Source: Legionella massiliensis (GTDB lineage: Bacteria; Pseudomonadota; Gammaproteobacteria; Legionellales; Legionellaceae). Taken from it: a stretch of 64,000 bases of DNA. The position numbers and the translations under genes were made by a program. How positions within the stretch are numbered: the stretch's first letter is position 1; every line of letters starts with the position of its first letter. The notes under the pieces are model-generated. The model made no database searches. It was not told the DNA's origin and saw nothing but the letters and a program-made list of their open reading frames with translations. This document shows, in pieces, positions 54,534-62,644 of the stretch. The DNA is taken from positions 496,001-560,000 of the forward strand of contig NZ_CCVW01000004.1 of assembly GCF_000756815.1 (NCBI RefSeq), read 5' to 3'.

Positions 54534-54715
54534 AGCCTGTTATCACGTATTTTTTGATCAGTTTTGTATTGCGAAAGCGAATAAACAGCCCATAAGGCAG
54601 CTGGTATCCAGCCAATTAGAGTAATTTGCAAGATTAGACAAATAATGCCGGCAATTGGTCGTCCAATGGTGAAAAAAACAAAAAAGGGTATAAAAATAGC
54701 TAAAAACAGACGCAT
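54530..54715 (-). CDS. YqaE/Pmp3 family membrane protein
   Basis: This 61-aa protein has two hydrophobic segments (about residues 2-19 and 22-45). It shows the family pattern FLAIFIPFFVFF and CLILQITLIGWIPAALWAVY. Pmp3/YqaE proteins affect membrane potential or stress tolerance. GGAAG lies before the ATG. It converges on the aconitase gene with a 4-bp overlap. A downstream terminator is not visible. Confidence 0.8.
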   Translation of the reverse strand: MRLFLAIFIPFFVFFTIGRPIAGIICLILQITLIGWIPAALWAVYSLSQYKTDQKIRDNRL

Positions 54716-54811
54716 AAGGACTTCCTCGTTCGTAATATGCAGTAATTGTTAGCCTACTGAGTTGAATTCTTAAGGTCAAGTAGGGGAAAAGCCTTCGTCA
54801 TTGCGAACGTA

Positions 54812-54899
54812 GGTCTTCGTCATCCCGAACGTAGTGAGGGATCTCCGAGATTAGCACCATGCCAAATTCAGGAGATCCTTCACGTTGTTCAGGATGACG
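54812..54899. repeat. Single hairpin of the GTCATCC/GGATGAC family
   Basis: GTCATCCCGAACGTAGTGAG and its near-complement ending GTTCAGGATGAC form an imperfect 88-bp palindrome. The core GATTAGCAC resembles that of the tandem arrays at 13938 and 41986. Confidence 0.82.
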
Positions 54900-54940
54900 G
54901 TACCTGGATGAATTGTGAAAATAAAAAATATACAGTAATT

Positions 54941-54973
54941 GTTAAGTTTCAGTTAAGCAAACTGAAGTATAAT
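54941..54973 (+). promoter_or_regulatory. Candidate PmrA box and -10 of the CE-clan protease gene
   Basis: GTTAAGTTT-CA-GTTAAGCAA (54941-54960) gives two TTAAG half-sites exactly 11 bp apart. After 7 nt comes a perfect TATAAT (54968-54973). The spacing is identical to that upstream of the 523-aa and SdbA-like genes. A short palindrome TTCAGTT/AACTGAA (54948-54966) overlaps it. Confidence 0.58.
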
Positions 54974-55009
54974 TAAGCATATAAGATATAACTATAAGTG
55001 GTGGATAAT

Positions 55010-56329
55010 ATGAAATTGTCAGAAGCAGAGATTATTCATCTTCATGAACAATATGAAAATTTGAAAGAATATTTTCCTGAGAGCAGGCGGGAGGCTTTCC
55101 TAGCGAAACGAGACGATATTATTCAGTATTGCGTTGAGAATGAAATTCGCTTATATGACATTGTTCAAATACAGCAAATGCAGGCTGTTACTCTGTTACA
55201 ACAATTACTTTCCTTTTTTCTAAAACCAAATAGCAATAGTGACGAGGTAAACTTCGACAAGATGTTTTGGCCATTAGACTTTTCCGAGGCTCTTGAGCAG
55301 GTTGAAAAAGATGTGGTTAATATGCATGACGAGGCTCGACCTACGCTGGGGCAAATGTACCTTAGAAATGGTGGCTCAATTCCACTGAGTACCTTGTTGC
55401 AACAGCAGGATATGATTGATCTTTTCAATGCTGAAGACTATCGCTCTGATGATATCGTGACTACAGAACCATTTTCGCTTACAGAAATGTCACCTGAGCA
55501 ATTTCTCAGAGTCAAAGCATCACTAAGCAGCGATGAAAATGTTGAAAAAGATGTCTTCCTAGCAGCTTCACATGATGGTCATTGGTTCTATTTACAGAGA
55601 AAAGATGGAGCATGGTCTGTAAAGGACTCGCAGCCATTGATCGATGGGGATGTTTTTACTCCTCGACAAGAATCGATATATGAAGAAAGCCAAAAGTTTT
55701 TAGCAAAACTTCTAGATATTCAGGATTTTAATGCCCTCGGTTTTGAAACTTCAGCGGCGCAGATTACAAATTATGATTGCGGAACTCAGGTTCTTAATGC
55801 ATATAGAGAGCTTGTTGACGACAACTATGAAGCTGTAAGTCATCGTGGCGTTATGGAAGAAGTGCTTGAAATTCAGATTCCTGGCATAGACGAGATCAAT
55901 ATTGTTGGTGGCGATTCCCATGATTTTAATTTCGACTTTGATGAGGATGAGCCACTAGTCTTTTCTCAGGGTAGTGATGACTTTCTGTTTGATGAGGAAG
56001 CGCCACTCCTTCCTCATGATAGTGGTGAGTTTCTGTTTGATGATGAGGTTGAACCTGAACCTGTTCAAACAATCGATCCAATTAAAGCAGCTGAGGTTAT
56101 AGAAACAACTGTTTCAAGTCAGGCTGACAGAGATAAGGCTGAGTTATATAGAGATAATCTCCATGAACTGGTTCATGCAGTTGTTTCAAAAGGTTTATTT
56201 GCAAAGGTTGAAAAGCCAATAGAGCTGGATAAGATTAAGTCTGCTAAAGCTGATTTTGATGAGTCTGACGAAGAATTTGCGACTCGCTTACAAGAAGCTG
56301 AGTTTCGAAATGCCGGTTTGAAGAAGTAA
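55010..56329 (+). CDS. CE-clan cysteine protease-like protein (Ulp1/SENP-like), candidate effector
   Basis: This 439-aa protein has the residues of a CE-clan (Ulp1/SENP, YopJ, ChlaDub) peptidase. They are His191 in DGHWFYL, Asp206 in WSVKDS, a nearby Gln251 and Cys257 in NYDCGTQVLNAYREL. His-Asp and Asp-Cys spacings (15 and 51) are close to SENP1 (17 and 53). Such enzymes act as deubiquitinases, deSUMOylases or acetyltransferases. After the domain, residues 302-350 carry acidic Phe-rich repeats (SDDFLFDEEAPLL; SGEFLFDDEVEPEP), and INIV at 296-299 followed by acidic residues resembles a SUMO-interacting motif. The end is acidic (DESDEEFATRLQEAEF). I chose ATG 55010 over two upstream GTGs. The catalytic assignment is by motif only. 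Confidence 0.72.
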   Translation: MKLSEAEIIHLHEQYENLKEYFPESRREAFLAKRDDIIQYCVENEIRLYDIVQIQQMQAVTLLQQLLSFFLKPNSNSDEVNFDKMFWPLDFSEALEQVEKDVVNMHDEARPTLGQMYLRNGGSIPLSTLLQQQDMIDLFNAEDYRSDDIVTTEPFSLTEMSPEQFLRVKASLSSDENVEKDVFLAASHDGHWFYLQRKDGAWSVKDSQPLIDGDVFTPRQESIYEESQKFLAKLLDIQDFNALGFETSAAQITNYDCGTQVLNAYRELVDDNYEAVSHRGVMEEVLEIQIPGIDEINIVGGDSHDFNFDFDEDEPLVFSQGSDDFLFDEEAPLLPHDSGEFLFDDEVEPEPVQTIDPIKAAEVIETTVSSQADRDKAELYRDNLHELVHAVVSKGLFAKVEKPIELDKIKSAKADFDESDEEFATRLQEAEFRNAGLKK

Positions 56330-56340
56330 ACAGTTAAAAT

Positions 56341-56478
56341 AAAAATCCCCTCGCCTCTTTGGGCCGAGGGCTAGGGACACTGCTAATAAGTTAAGCCCTA
56401 CACCATTGCCTACGTCCCGCGGACAAGCCGCGGGACGTGGGGATTTTCTTAACTCAATGGCAGTGGGCCAGGGAGAGG
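56341..56478. repeat. Nested inverted repeats after the protease gene
   Basis: CCCTCGCC and GGCCGAGGG form one hairpin. CACTGCTAATAAGTTAAG (56378-56395) and CTTAACTCAATGGCAGT (56448-56464) form an outer pair. GTCCCGCGG and CCGCGGGAC form an inner hairpin near 56413-56437. The outer ends match the CTGCCATTGAGTTAAG motif seen at 6566 and 38141. Confidence 0.72.
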
Positions 56479-56556
56479 GGGTTATAATTTAAAAAACTAG
56501 GCCTAATTCTTGAATGAAAATTCTTATGATGAAAATCCACAATAGGATATATTCAT

Positions 56557-58710
56557 ATGAGCAACAGACGAGTCTTATTCACTGCCAGCGCTTTATTACT
56601 AAGTGCGACAACATTTTCCCTCGCTGAACCACCAAAGGATGATCAGAGTATCAATCAGTTGGTACGCTTCCTTGTTTCAGACAAAATGCTCACCCTAAAT
56701 GATCAAAACAGACTTATTCCTCTGAGCTTCTATGTGGGGACTACAGAAGATGTAGCGGCTTATTTTGGTGACTTTATTTGCAGTGCTGATAATAGCTGCA
56801 CCGTAGTTGACGCGATTTATACTCCCTTTGCGATCTTAGGTCGCGGCCTGCCACCTATGGATGGTACTGAATTGGAATGGCTCGAGGCACAGGATCAAAT
56901 TGAACGCACAAATATAAAATATGGTACTGATATCTATCATGGGGCAACCTGGCAAATTGCGCTTGCCTTGGCTGCAAAAAATGGTTTCTTAGAGCAGGAT
57001 AGGGCAAAAATGCTGGTGGCAAATCAGTTAGAAAATATCACTGAGCCTCGAAATCGTGCCTTTGGTCATAGTTTTTTATATAGCGGTTTGCTCCCTATAC
57101 TTGATCCTAAACTGGCCTTTAGTTTCCGTTGGCTAGCAACCAGTTTTTATAATAAAGACCCCTTTTTCCAAGGACGTTTCCAAGATTTTATCAGCAGGGA
57201 CTTTGTGCTTTCGACTGCCTCACAGGCTGATCCACGCCATTTATCCTCAACTTTTTATTCCTTTGTTACCACCTGGTCTGATCAAAAACCACTTATTGGT
57301 AAAAATGCCTGGGCTCAATTGATTGGACCTCTACAAGCTGAATATCTGCTCAATAATGGCAAGATTTCGGCAGATTCCCCGGCCTTAGTGAATGCGATGA
57401 ATAGCCTAACCGCCTTTTCTTTGATGCAATCAGGAATAGGGGCCTTTTATTTCACACCTAGTGGAACTGAGGGAGTCCAAACGCTCATTTCACCTAGCGA
57501 TATTTCAATAGAAGATAATTTCGCGGTACTCGCTGGCTTGCAAATATTAAAGCATATTTTGCAAAATACTCAGCAAACAGCCGAAGTCACACAGGCTTTG
57601 GCAAGGATTAAGGTGATGCTGCAAGGCGGTAGAACCCTGAATGGTTTTAAAACTCTTGGCCTCTTAAGTTTTCTCTATAACGGTGCATTTGATACGCAAA
57701 ATCAGATTTTTTTTACCAATGGTACTGCACTTATTCCCTCATCAATTAATGATTGGCTTCCCAGCACAGCAAGTAGAAACAGCTTTAGTGCAGTCACAAC
57801 TAATCTTTGGGCTCTTTCAGCCTTGGGTGTCGAAACTATTGATAGCTGGTTTGGTAAAGGCACTGCTTTGAAAATTTGGCAATCGGTGAGAGACAATGGC
57901 GGTTACTTTAATAATGGTCAGCTATGGGGGATGGGGTATAGCTTGAATAATAATGTAGGCTCCCAGCCTGAGGCGATCATGACAAGTGCAGGAACTGCCG
58001 CAGCAATCAATGCACTTAACTCCCTAATTGATTTCTATGCTGATAGTAGTGATAGCGCTGATTTCCAAGCGGATTTAGCTTCTATGCAACTGAATATAAA
58101 CAATTTACGCAATGACCTCTATTTAGATGCCAATTTTGCTGATGCAACGCCACGAGAGTTTTTCACGATTGTACCCCCTGATATGGGGCAAGCCTATCTT
58201 TATGCTTCAAAGCGCTTTCCAATTCCACTCGATTGGAATGCGAATACCTTGGCAAGTATAAATGGCAATGCTTGGGTTTTGATGAATAATTTTAGCTTCA
58301 ATCCATTTCAATATCAGGGGAAACTGGCTGGGGAAAATTATCCTGTGCCGACTAAGGTTAATATCTTGGATTCTAATGTTGAATTACCCGGCGGTGCGCT
58401 ACCTCAAACAGTTGTCGTGCACTTTACTGCAGGTAATTTAGGCTCAATTAGGCGGTTAATCGTGAGATATAACATGGATGGTTCACAAACAAATTGGATT
58501 ATCAGCGCGATAAGCGATCAGCGTGAGGGCTTTGCAACTATACCTCAGGGAGCTAAGGCAATTGCGATATCCTTTGTTAACAATGACTTTGCCAATGCCT
58601 GTGAAATCAACCCAGCATCTGATATCTGTATTGATAATGATTGTTTAAATGTAAAAACAATCAGCACGCATTGGAGTTCGAATGGCCAGGGAAGTTGTGA
58701 TTTGAATTAA
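56557..58710 (+). CDS. Secreted protein of unknown function, 717 aa
   Basis: A clear signal peptide (basic MSNRR, hydrophobic core, cleavage near SLA-EP at about residue 23) directs export. The mature protein is mainly helical in the middle, with repeated aromatic helices (NLWALSALGVETIDSWFGKG and GGYFNNGQLWGMGYSL) suggestive of an alpha/alpha-barrel as in some glycan-active enzymes. The C-terminal 100 residues are beta-rich. Six Cys in two groups (ICSADNSC and the C-terminal ACEINPASDICIDNDC plus one more) suggest disulfides. I do not recognise the family. Type II secretion to the host vacuole is plausible but unproven. GTAATAGATCA follows the stop directly. Confidence 0.8.
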   Translation: MSNRRVLFTASALLLSATTFSLAEPPKDDQSINQLVRFLVSDKMLTLNDQNRLIPLSFYVGTTEDVAAYFGDFICSADNSCTVVDAIYTPFAILGRGLPPMDGTELEWLEAQDQIERTNIKYGTDIYHGATWQIALALAAKNGFLEQDRAKMLVANQLENITEPRNRAFGHSFLYSGLLPILDPKLAFSFRWLATSFYNKDPFFQGRFQDFISRDFVLSTASQADPRHLSSTFYSFVTTWSDQKPLIGKNAWAQLIGPLQAEYLLNNGKISADSPALVNAMNSLTAFSLMQSGIGAFYFTPSGTEGVQTLISPSDISIEDNFAVLAGLQILKHILQNTQQTAEVTQALARIKVMLQGGRTLNGFKTLGLLSFLYNGAFDTQNQIFFTNGTALIPSSINDWLPSTASRNSFSAVTTNLWALSALGVETIDSWFGKGTALKIWQSVRDNGGYFNNGQLWGMGYSLNNNVGSQPEAIMTSAGTAAAINALNSLIDFYADSSDSADFQADLASMQLNINNLRNDLYLDANFADATPREFFTIVPPDMGQAYLYASKRFPIPLDWNANTLASINGNAWVLMNNFSFNPFQYQGKLAGENYPVPTKVNILDSNVELPGGALPQTVVVHFTAGNLGSIRRLIVRYNMDGSQTNWIISAISDQREGFATIPQGAKAIAISFVNNDFANACEINPASDICIDNDCLNVKTISTHWSSNGQGSCDLN

Positions 58711-58987
58711 GTAATAGATCAGTCCCCACCCAGGGTAATAAGTCACCCTGTCACACTAATATAGCCCGTCATCCTGAGCACCAAGCCCCTTTGGGGCAAG
58801 ACCCCGTCATCCCGAACATAGTGAGGGATCTCCGGGATTAGTACTGTGCTACCTATCAGGAGATGTCTCTCTGCGTTCGACATGAGGTACGTCTTTGGGA
58901 GCATAGCGAAGGATCTCTGGGACTAGAACAATGCCGCATTCAGGAGATCCTTCGCTGCGCTCAGGATGATGGAAGGGGAGTGAGCTA
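58711..58987. repeat. Repeat island between convergent genes
   Basis: GTAATAGATCA (58711-58721) and GTAATAAGTCA (58735-58745) open the island; TGAGCTATTAC (58981-58991) closes it and overlaps the stop codon of the SdbA-like gene. Between them are two hairpin units of the GTCATCC.../...AGGATGA family (about 58766-58970), one containing AGCCCCTTTGGGGC. Confidence 0.83.
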
Positions 58988-61900
58988 TTACTGAATTAAT
59001 ATGTCATATTCCACCCCAATGCTTGGTTCATGTGTTGATTTATTTTTGTCTTTAGTTTGCTCTTGTAAAAAGCGACCAGCACCAAAGGTGTTATTCGCCG
59101 CAGTTTCCCTGTTCCGTTGAAAATCAACAAGGCTTCTGCCCCCATCATCATTTATTTCTTCAGCAGCGAGATGAATCTCTTTGAGGGATTCAAAACTGGG
59201 ATTAGTTGGCAGTTCCGCAGGATCAAATACAGTATCCCTTTGAATAGAGTCAGAGTTTCTAGTTTGAAGATCAGAAGCAATTTGATCAGGTGCAGTTCTC
59301 ATGGCGTGAACTTCCTGGGTTTTTAAATAAGCAATTAACTCTTCTGCATTACCATCTTCCCAATTGATATCAGGGCCAAGTGCCTGATAGTCAACCTCAT
59401 TGGCTTGATCGAAAAATACCGCCTTATTAGGATGAGCAGGTAAGGCAGCTTGCTCCATCCCACTCATTCCCCCGCGAATAATGACGCAATCACTGCGAGT
59501 CATGATTGGCGCAACAGAGGTATCGTCTTGATTGCCTAAGAGGATAATGCGATTTCGCACACTGTCCTGTTCACTTTGTGGGGTATTCTCGATAATTTCT
59601 TGCACCTTGGTGTAAATGTGCTCACCTAAGCCGCCAAAGACAAAGATTTGGTCATAGTTACTCTTTAGTAATTCTTCTATGTAGTCTACGGTGGTGTTTG
59701 AGCCCAAGGAGCTTAACATTATCGCCGCTACTTTAGCGTCAGGGGGTACAACAACCTCACCTAGCTCAGGATTTAAAGCCCAGGAAGAATCAGCAAGGTT
59801 TCGGGAATAGGTCTTAATCTTGATAGTCTGCTCTTTGCCGTGATCGAGATATTGCACCAGTGATTCGTCTTTGAAACCTCTTCGTACTAAGGGATTATCT
59901 TTAAAAGGTATATTGTGTATGCCTTTAAAATCTTTCCCATTTTCTAAATAAGATAACAAGAAGGGCTTACGTAAATTTAAGGCATAAATGTGCAACTGCT
60001 GTTTTTGTAAGGGGGTTAAATTGGCTAAGCCGTTTAAATAATGATCGCAACCTATTGAGGGAAGATCAGTCATATATTGATGTATTTCGATGGGTGTTAA
60101 AGGATCTTCCCTGCGGGATTTATTCTTAGAAGGTAGATATTTTTGGTTATATTCAATCACCGCATCACAGAGTGCTGCTAAAAATAATGGCTGGGTTGAA
60201 ATAATTTCCGTATAAGGCTGGTTTTGTTCCGCCGCTGCAATAAGTTTATTTAAGAAATAATAATAAATCGTGTCATAGTTGAGCTCATCGTTTAATTCTT
60301 TTTGTTGTAGCAGTAGATTAATATCTTCAATTTGCCCATTGCGATGAAGGGTATTGGTCATCGCCGCAGCATAATATCCCATAGAATGAGCATCAAGAAG
60401 CATATCGACATAGGGTCGCATACGTCCTTGAGGAGGTGATTGGGGCTCTGAGCTTGGAGCTTGTTCTAATTTATCAATGCGTTCTACTTCCTTCCAAAAG
60501 GGGGTGTAGTCAGGCAGTCTGTATGAGTTTGTGACTAATGCCATTTTATTGATAAGGTAGCCAATACCCCATAGCGAAGAAAAGAAGATCCCTAAGCGGA
60601 GGAAGCCACCAGTAACCGAGCCCGGGCTTTCGGCGTACAACCTTGCCTTATGCATTGGGAATTCAATATCAACGTTAGGATCTGCTTTTAAGTTATCTAT
60701 AATTCCAAGCATAGCAAAGACATGCCCGCCACCACCGCTACTTGCGATAGCTAAGGGGCGTCTTTTAGCTGGTGCACGAGTTTTCTCAGCTAGAGCTGTG
60801 TCTGTTTTAAGTGGATTTTTGGCAGACTGATTTTTGCTAAAGATTCTGTTAAAACTGTCAATCATATGCTGATGCATGGTATAGGATTGGGTCTGCCCCT
60901 CAGCATCTGTATGTATAAGGTGTCGGCGTGCAACAGTATGAGGTGTTCTATATTCAACGCCCGGCGCCACATGAAAATTATGATTTTCCAGGGGTTCTAC
61001 AAGCAAGGCCAAATCGTCAGGACTTAGGCTCTGCTCTCTTCTAGTAAGAAGTAATGTTTGCCTTTCTGCCACATGTGAGGCTATCGAAGCCCAGCTATCA
61101 TGCACAACACCGTCAACTTGCTCTTCATTGCTGCTATCAGCAGATCGGTGAATTTGCGAGAAATCTTTATCTTCAAAGGGAATTCTGTCCCAGGCTTTAG
61201 CGGCATCCATATGCCAACCAGCAATTACTATAAAGGGATAGGTAATTATAAAAACCAGAATTGCCCCTATCGAGCGAACTATATTAAGCGGATTCCAAAG
61301 ACTTGCACTGTCTTCTGGAAACATGAACCCTGTGATAAAGCGGGGAATAGAACGAAAAGAACGTTCATTATAGAGTTTGACCTTTAGACCCATATCATGG
61401 AGTTTCGCTGCCGCAATAGTTGCTACAGCACCGCCAATACACATCCCTTCCAGACCAATGTTTTCTGGTCTCGCCCCGAGTTTTATAAGACGTTCAACTT
61501 GAGCCATTGCGTCATTAATCATATTGTCTTGGGTCCAGACCATTCCCTTACTGTAATCAACCCCACGATAATTAAAGCCAACAACTGTGCAGCCAATTTT
61601 GTTTGCAGAATGATTAAAGTCTTTCATCCAATTAATATAATTTTGCTGGCGGGCTAAACAGGCTATGACAAATTTTCGTTCACTGATTGGCTTATTTTCT
61701 TCGCCTTGGCCAGCCACTTCGACAGAATCAAGAACAGAATAGTCAGGTGTTTCCACGCTATAGAAATTCAGCTTATGCTTTTTTTCGGTAGAAAAGGGTG
61801 CATCGCCATATTTTTGTTCCAATCTTTCTAGGAAATAGGCGCGCATCTTGTCATCAAGACAGTTGATACCTTTAAAATGAATTCTATCCCAATCGAAGGT

Positions 61901-62344
61901 TTTACCTTGGAACTTTTCGAGCTGAGAGTCACCACTGAGCACAAGGCTAAGTTCGTTAATGAGCTTATCGATATGCTCCCTATCCTTAGCATTATCATAA
62001 TGGAGCTGCTTCTTTTCACTGGTAGTTACAAAGGGGAGGGGAAACCAGGAGCCACTAAATTTTAGTAGATAATCTTGCAGGGTTTTATGAGATTCATGAG
62101 GAAATAGGTTAATAACAACAGCATCATCTGCTTCATCTGAATCATTGGCAAAGTGGACGAGATTAAACTCGCTTTGCTGCTTGGTATTAGTTGGATCCAG
62201 GGCTAGATGGGTGATATTGCGTGCCAGAATAAAAGAGATGAGCCATTTTATTAATAAATAAGGGAGTTTTAGTGTGGTTAATGCCGCTTTGCGAAAATCA
62301 AAAGAAGGTTTATCAAGAACAAAATAGTTATGTTTCTGTTTCAT
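58988..62344 (-). CDS. sdbA: SdbA-like Dot/Icm effector (hydrolase-glycosyltransferase fusion)
   Basis: The 1118-aa length and layout match SdbA, the long paralogue of the Legionella SidB family. Residues 1-60 include a hydrophobic segment. An alpha/beta-hydrolase region spans about 210-480, with GMCIGG (300-305) at the nucleophile elbow. That puts Cys302 where Ser is usual. Two hydrophobic stretches (about 350-375) follow it. The C-terminal half resembles a MurG/MGDG-synthase type GT-B glycosyltransferase: IASSGGGGHVFAMLG near 530-545 and IIRGGMSGMEQAALP near 955-970. Catalysis is unproven. A PmrA-like box is directly upstream. The stop lies inside a repeat boundary motif. Confidence 0.8.
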   Translation of the reverse strand: MKQKHNYFVLDKPSFDFRKAALTTLKLPYLLIKWLISFILARNITHLALDPTNTKQQSEFNLVHFANDSDEADDAVVINLFPHESHKTLQDYLLKFSGSWFPLPFVTTSEKKQLHYDNAKDREHIDKLINELSLVLSGDSQLEKFQGKTFDWDRIHFKGINCLDDKMRAYFLERLEQKYGDAPFSTEKKHKLNFYSVETPDYSVLDSVEVAGQGEENKPISERKFVIACLARQQNYINWMKDFNHSANKIGCTVVGFNYRGVDYSKGMVWTQDNMINDAMAQVERLIKLGARPENIGLEGMCIGGAVATIAAAKLHDMGLKVKLYNERSFRSIPRFITGFMFPEDSASLWNPLNIVRSIGAILVFIITYPFIVIAGWHMDAAKAWDRIPFEDKDFSQIHRSADSSNEEQVDGVVHDSWASIASHVAERQTLLLTRREQSLSPDDLALLVEPLENHNFHVAPGVEYRTPHTVARRHLIHTDAEGQTQSYTMHQHMIDSFNRIFSKNQSAKNPLKTDTALAEKTRAPAKRRPLAIASSGGGGHVFAMLGIIDNLKADPNVDIEFPMHKARLYAESPGSVTGGFLRLGIFFSSLWGIGYLINKMALVTNSYRLPDYTPFWKEVERIDKLEQAPSSEPQSPPQGRMRPYVDMLLDAHSMGYYAAAMTNTLHRNGQIEDINLLLQQKELNDELNYDTIYYYFLNKLIAAAEQNQPYTEIISTQPLFLAALCDAVIEYNQKYLPSKNKSRREDPLTPIEIHQYMTDLPSIGCDHYLNGLANLTPLQKQQLHIYALNLRKPFLLSYLENGKDFKGIHNIPFKDNPLVRRGFKDESLVQYLDHGKEQTIKIKTYSRNLADSSWALNPELGEVVVPPDAKVAAIMLSSLGSNTTVDYIEELLKSNYDQIFVFGGLGEHIYTKVQEIIENTPQSEQDSVRNRIILLGNQDDTSVAPIMTRSDCVIIRGGMSGMEQAALPAHPNKAVFFDQANEVDYQALGPDINWEDGNAEELIAYLKTQEVHAMRTAPDQIASDLQTRNSDSIQRDTVFDPAELPTNPSFESLKEIHLAAEEINDDGGRSLVDFQRNRETAANNTFGAGRFLQEQTKDKNKSTHEPSIGVEYDILIQ

Positions 62345-62373
62345 AAAGCGCCATTAGTTTTTTTAGTTGGGTC

Positions 62374-62406
62374 ATTGTAGTTAAGGATTCTTAACGAATT
62401 ATTAAG
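62374..62406 (-). promoter_or_regulatory. Candidate PmrA box and -10 of the SdbA-like gene
   Basis: On the minus strand CTTAATAAT-TC-GTTAAGAAT (62406-62387) has half-sites 11 bp apart, the best match in the window to the PmrA consensus. Seven nt later is TACAAT (62379-62374). The leader before ATG 62344 would be about 23 nt. Confidence 0.6.
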
Positions 62407-62451
62407 AACTCTACTTGTATTTTTTAATATTATTGTATGGGCTAACACAGC

Positions 62452-62598
62452 CTCGTCATCCAGAGCGCAGCGAAGGATCTCCGGGATTAGCACAGTGCCA
62501 CCTTCAGGAGATGCTTACGTCATGTCGAACGTAGAGAGACATCTCCTGAGTGTAGCGCTGTGCTAATCCCGGAGATCCCTCACTATGTTCGAGATGAC
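62452..62598. repeat. Double hairpin repeat
   Basis: Two palindromic units of the GTCATCC/GATGAC family are arranged head to head. They contain GATTAGCACAGTGCC (62485-62499) and its reverse complement form GCTGTGCTAATCCCGGAG (62567 onward). The 300 bp between the SdbA-like and oxidoreductase genes hold this repeat and the sdbA promoter. Confidence 0.83.
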
Positions 62599-62644
62599 GA
62601 GGTCTTTATCGATGTTTGTCCCATCAGTATGACGGAGTAGTGGA

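Noticed and set aside
56344-56372. Terminator for the protease-like gene
   Set aside because: The CCCTCG/CGAGGG hairpin is preceded by an A-run rather than followed by T residues on the coding strand.
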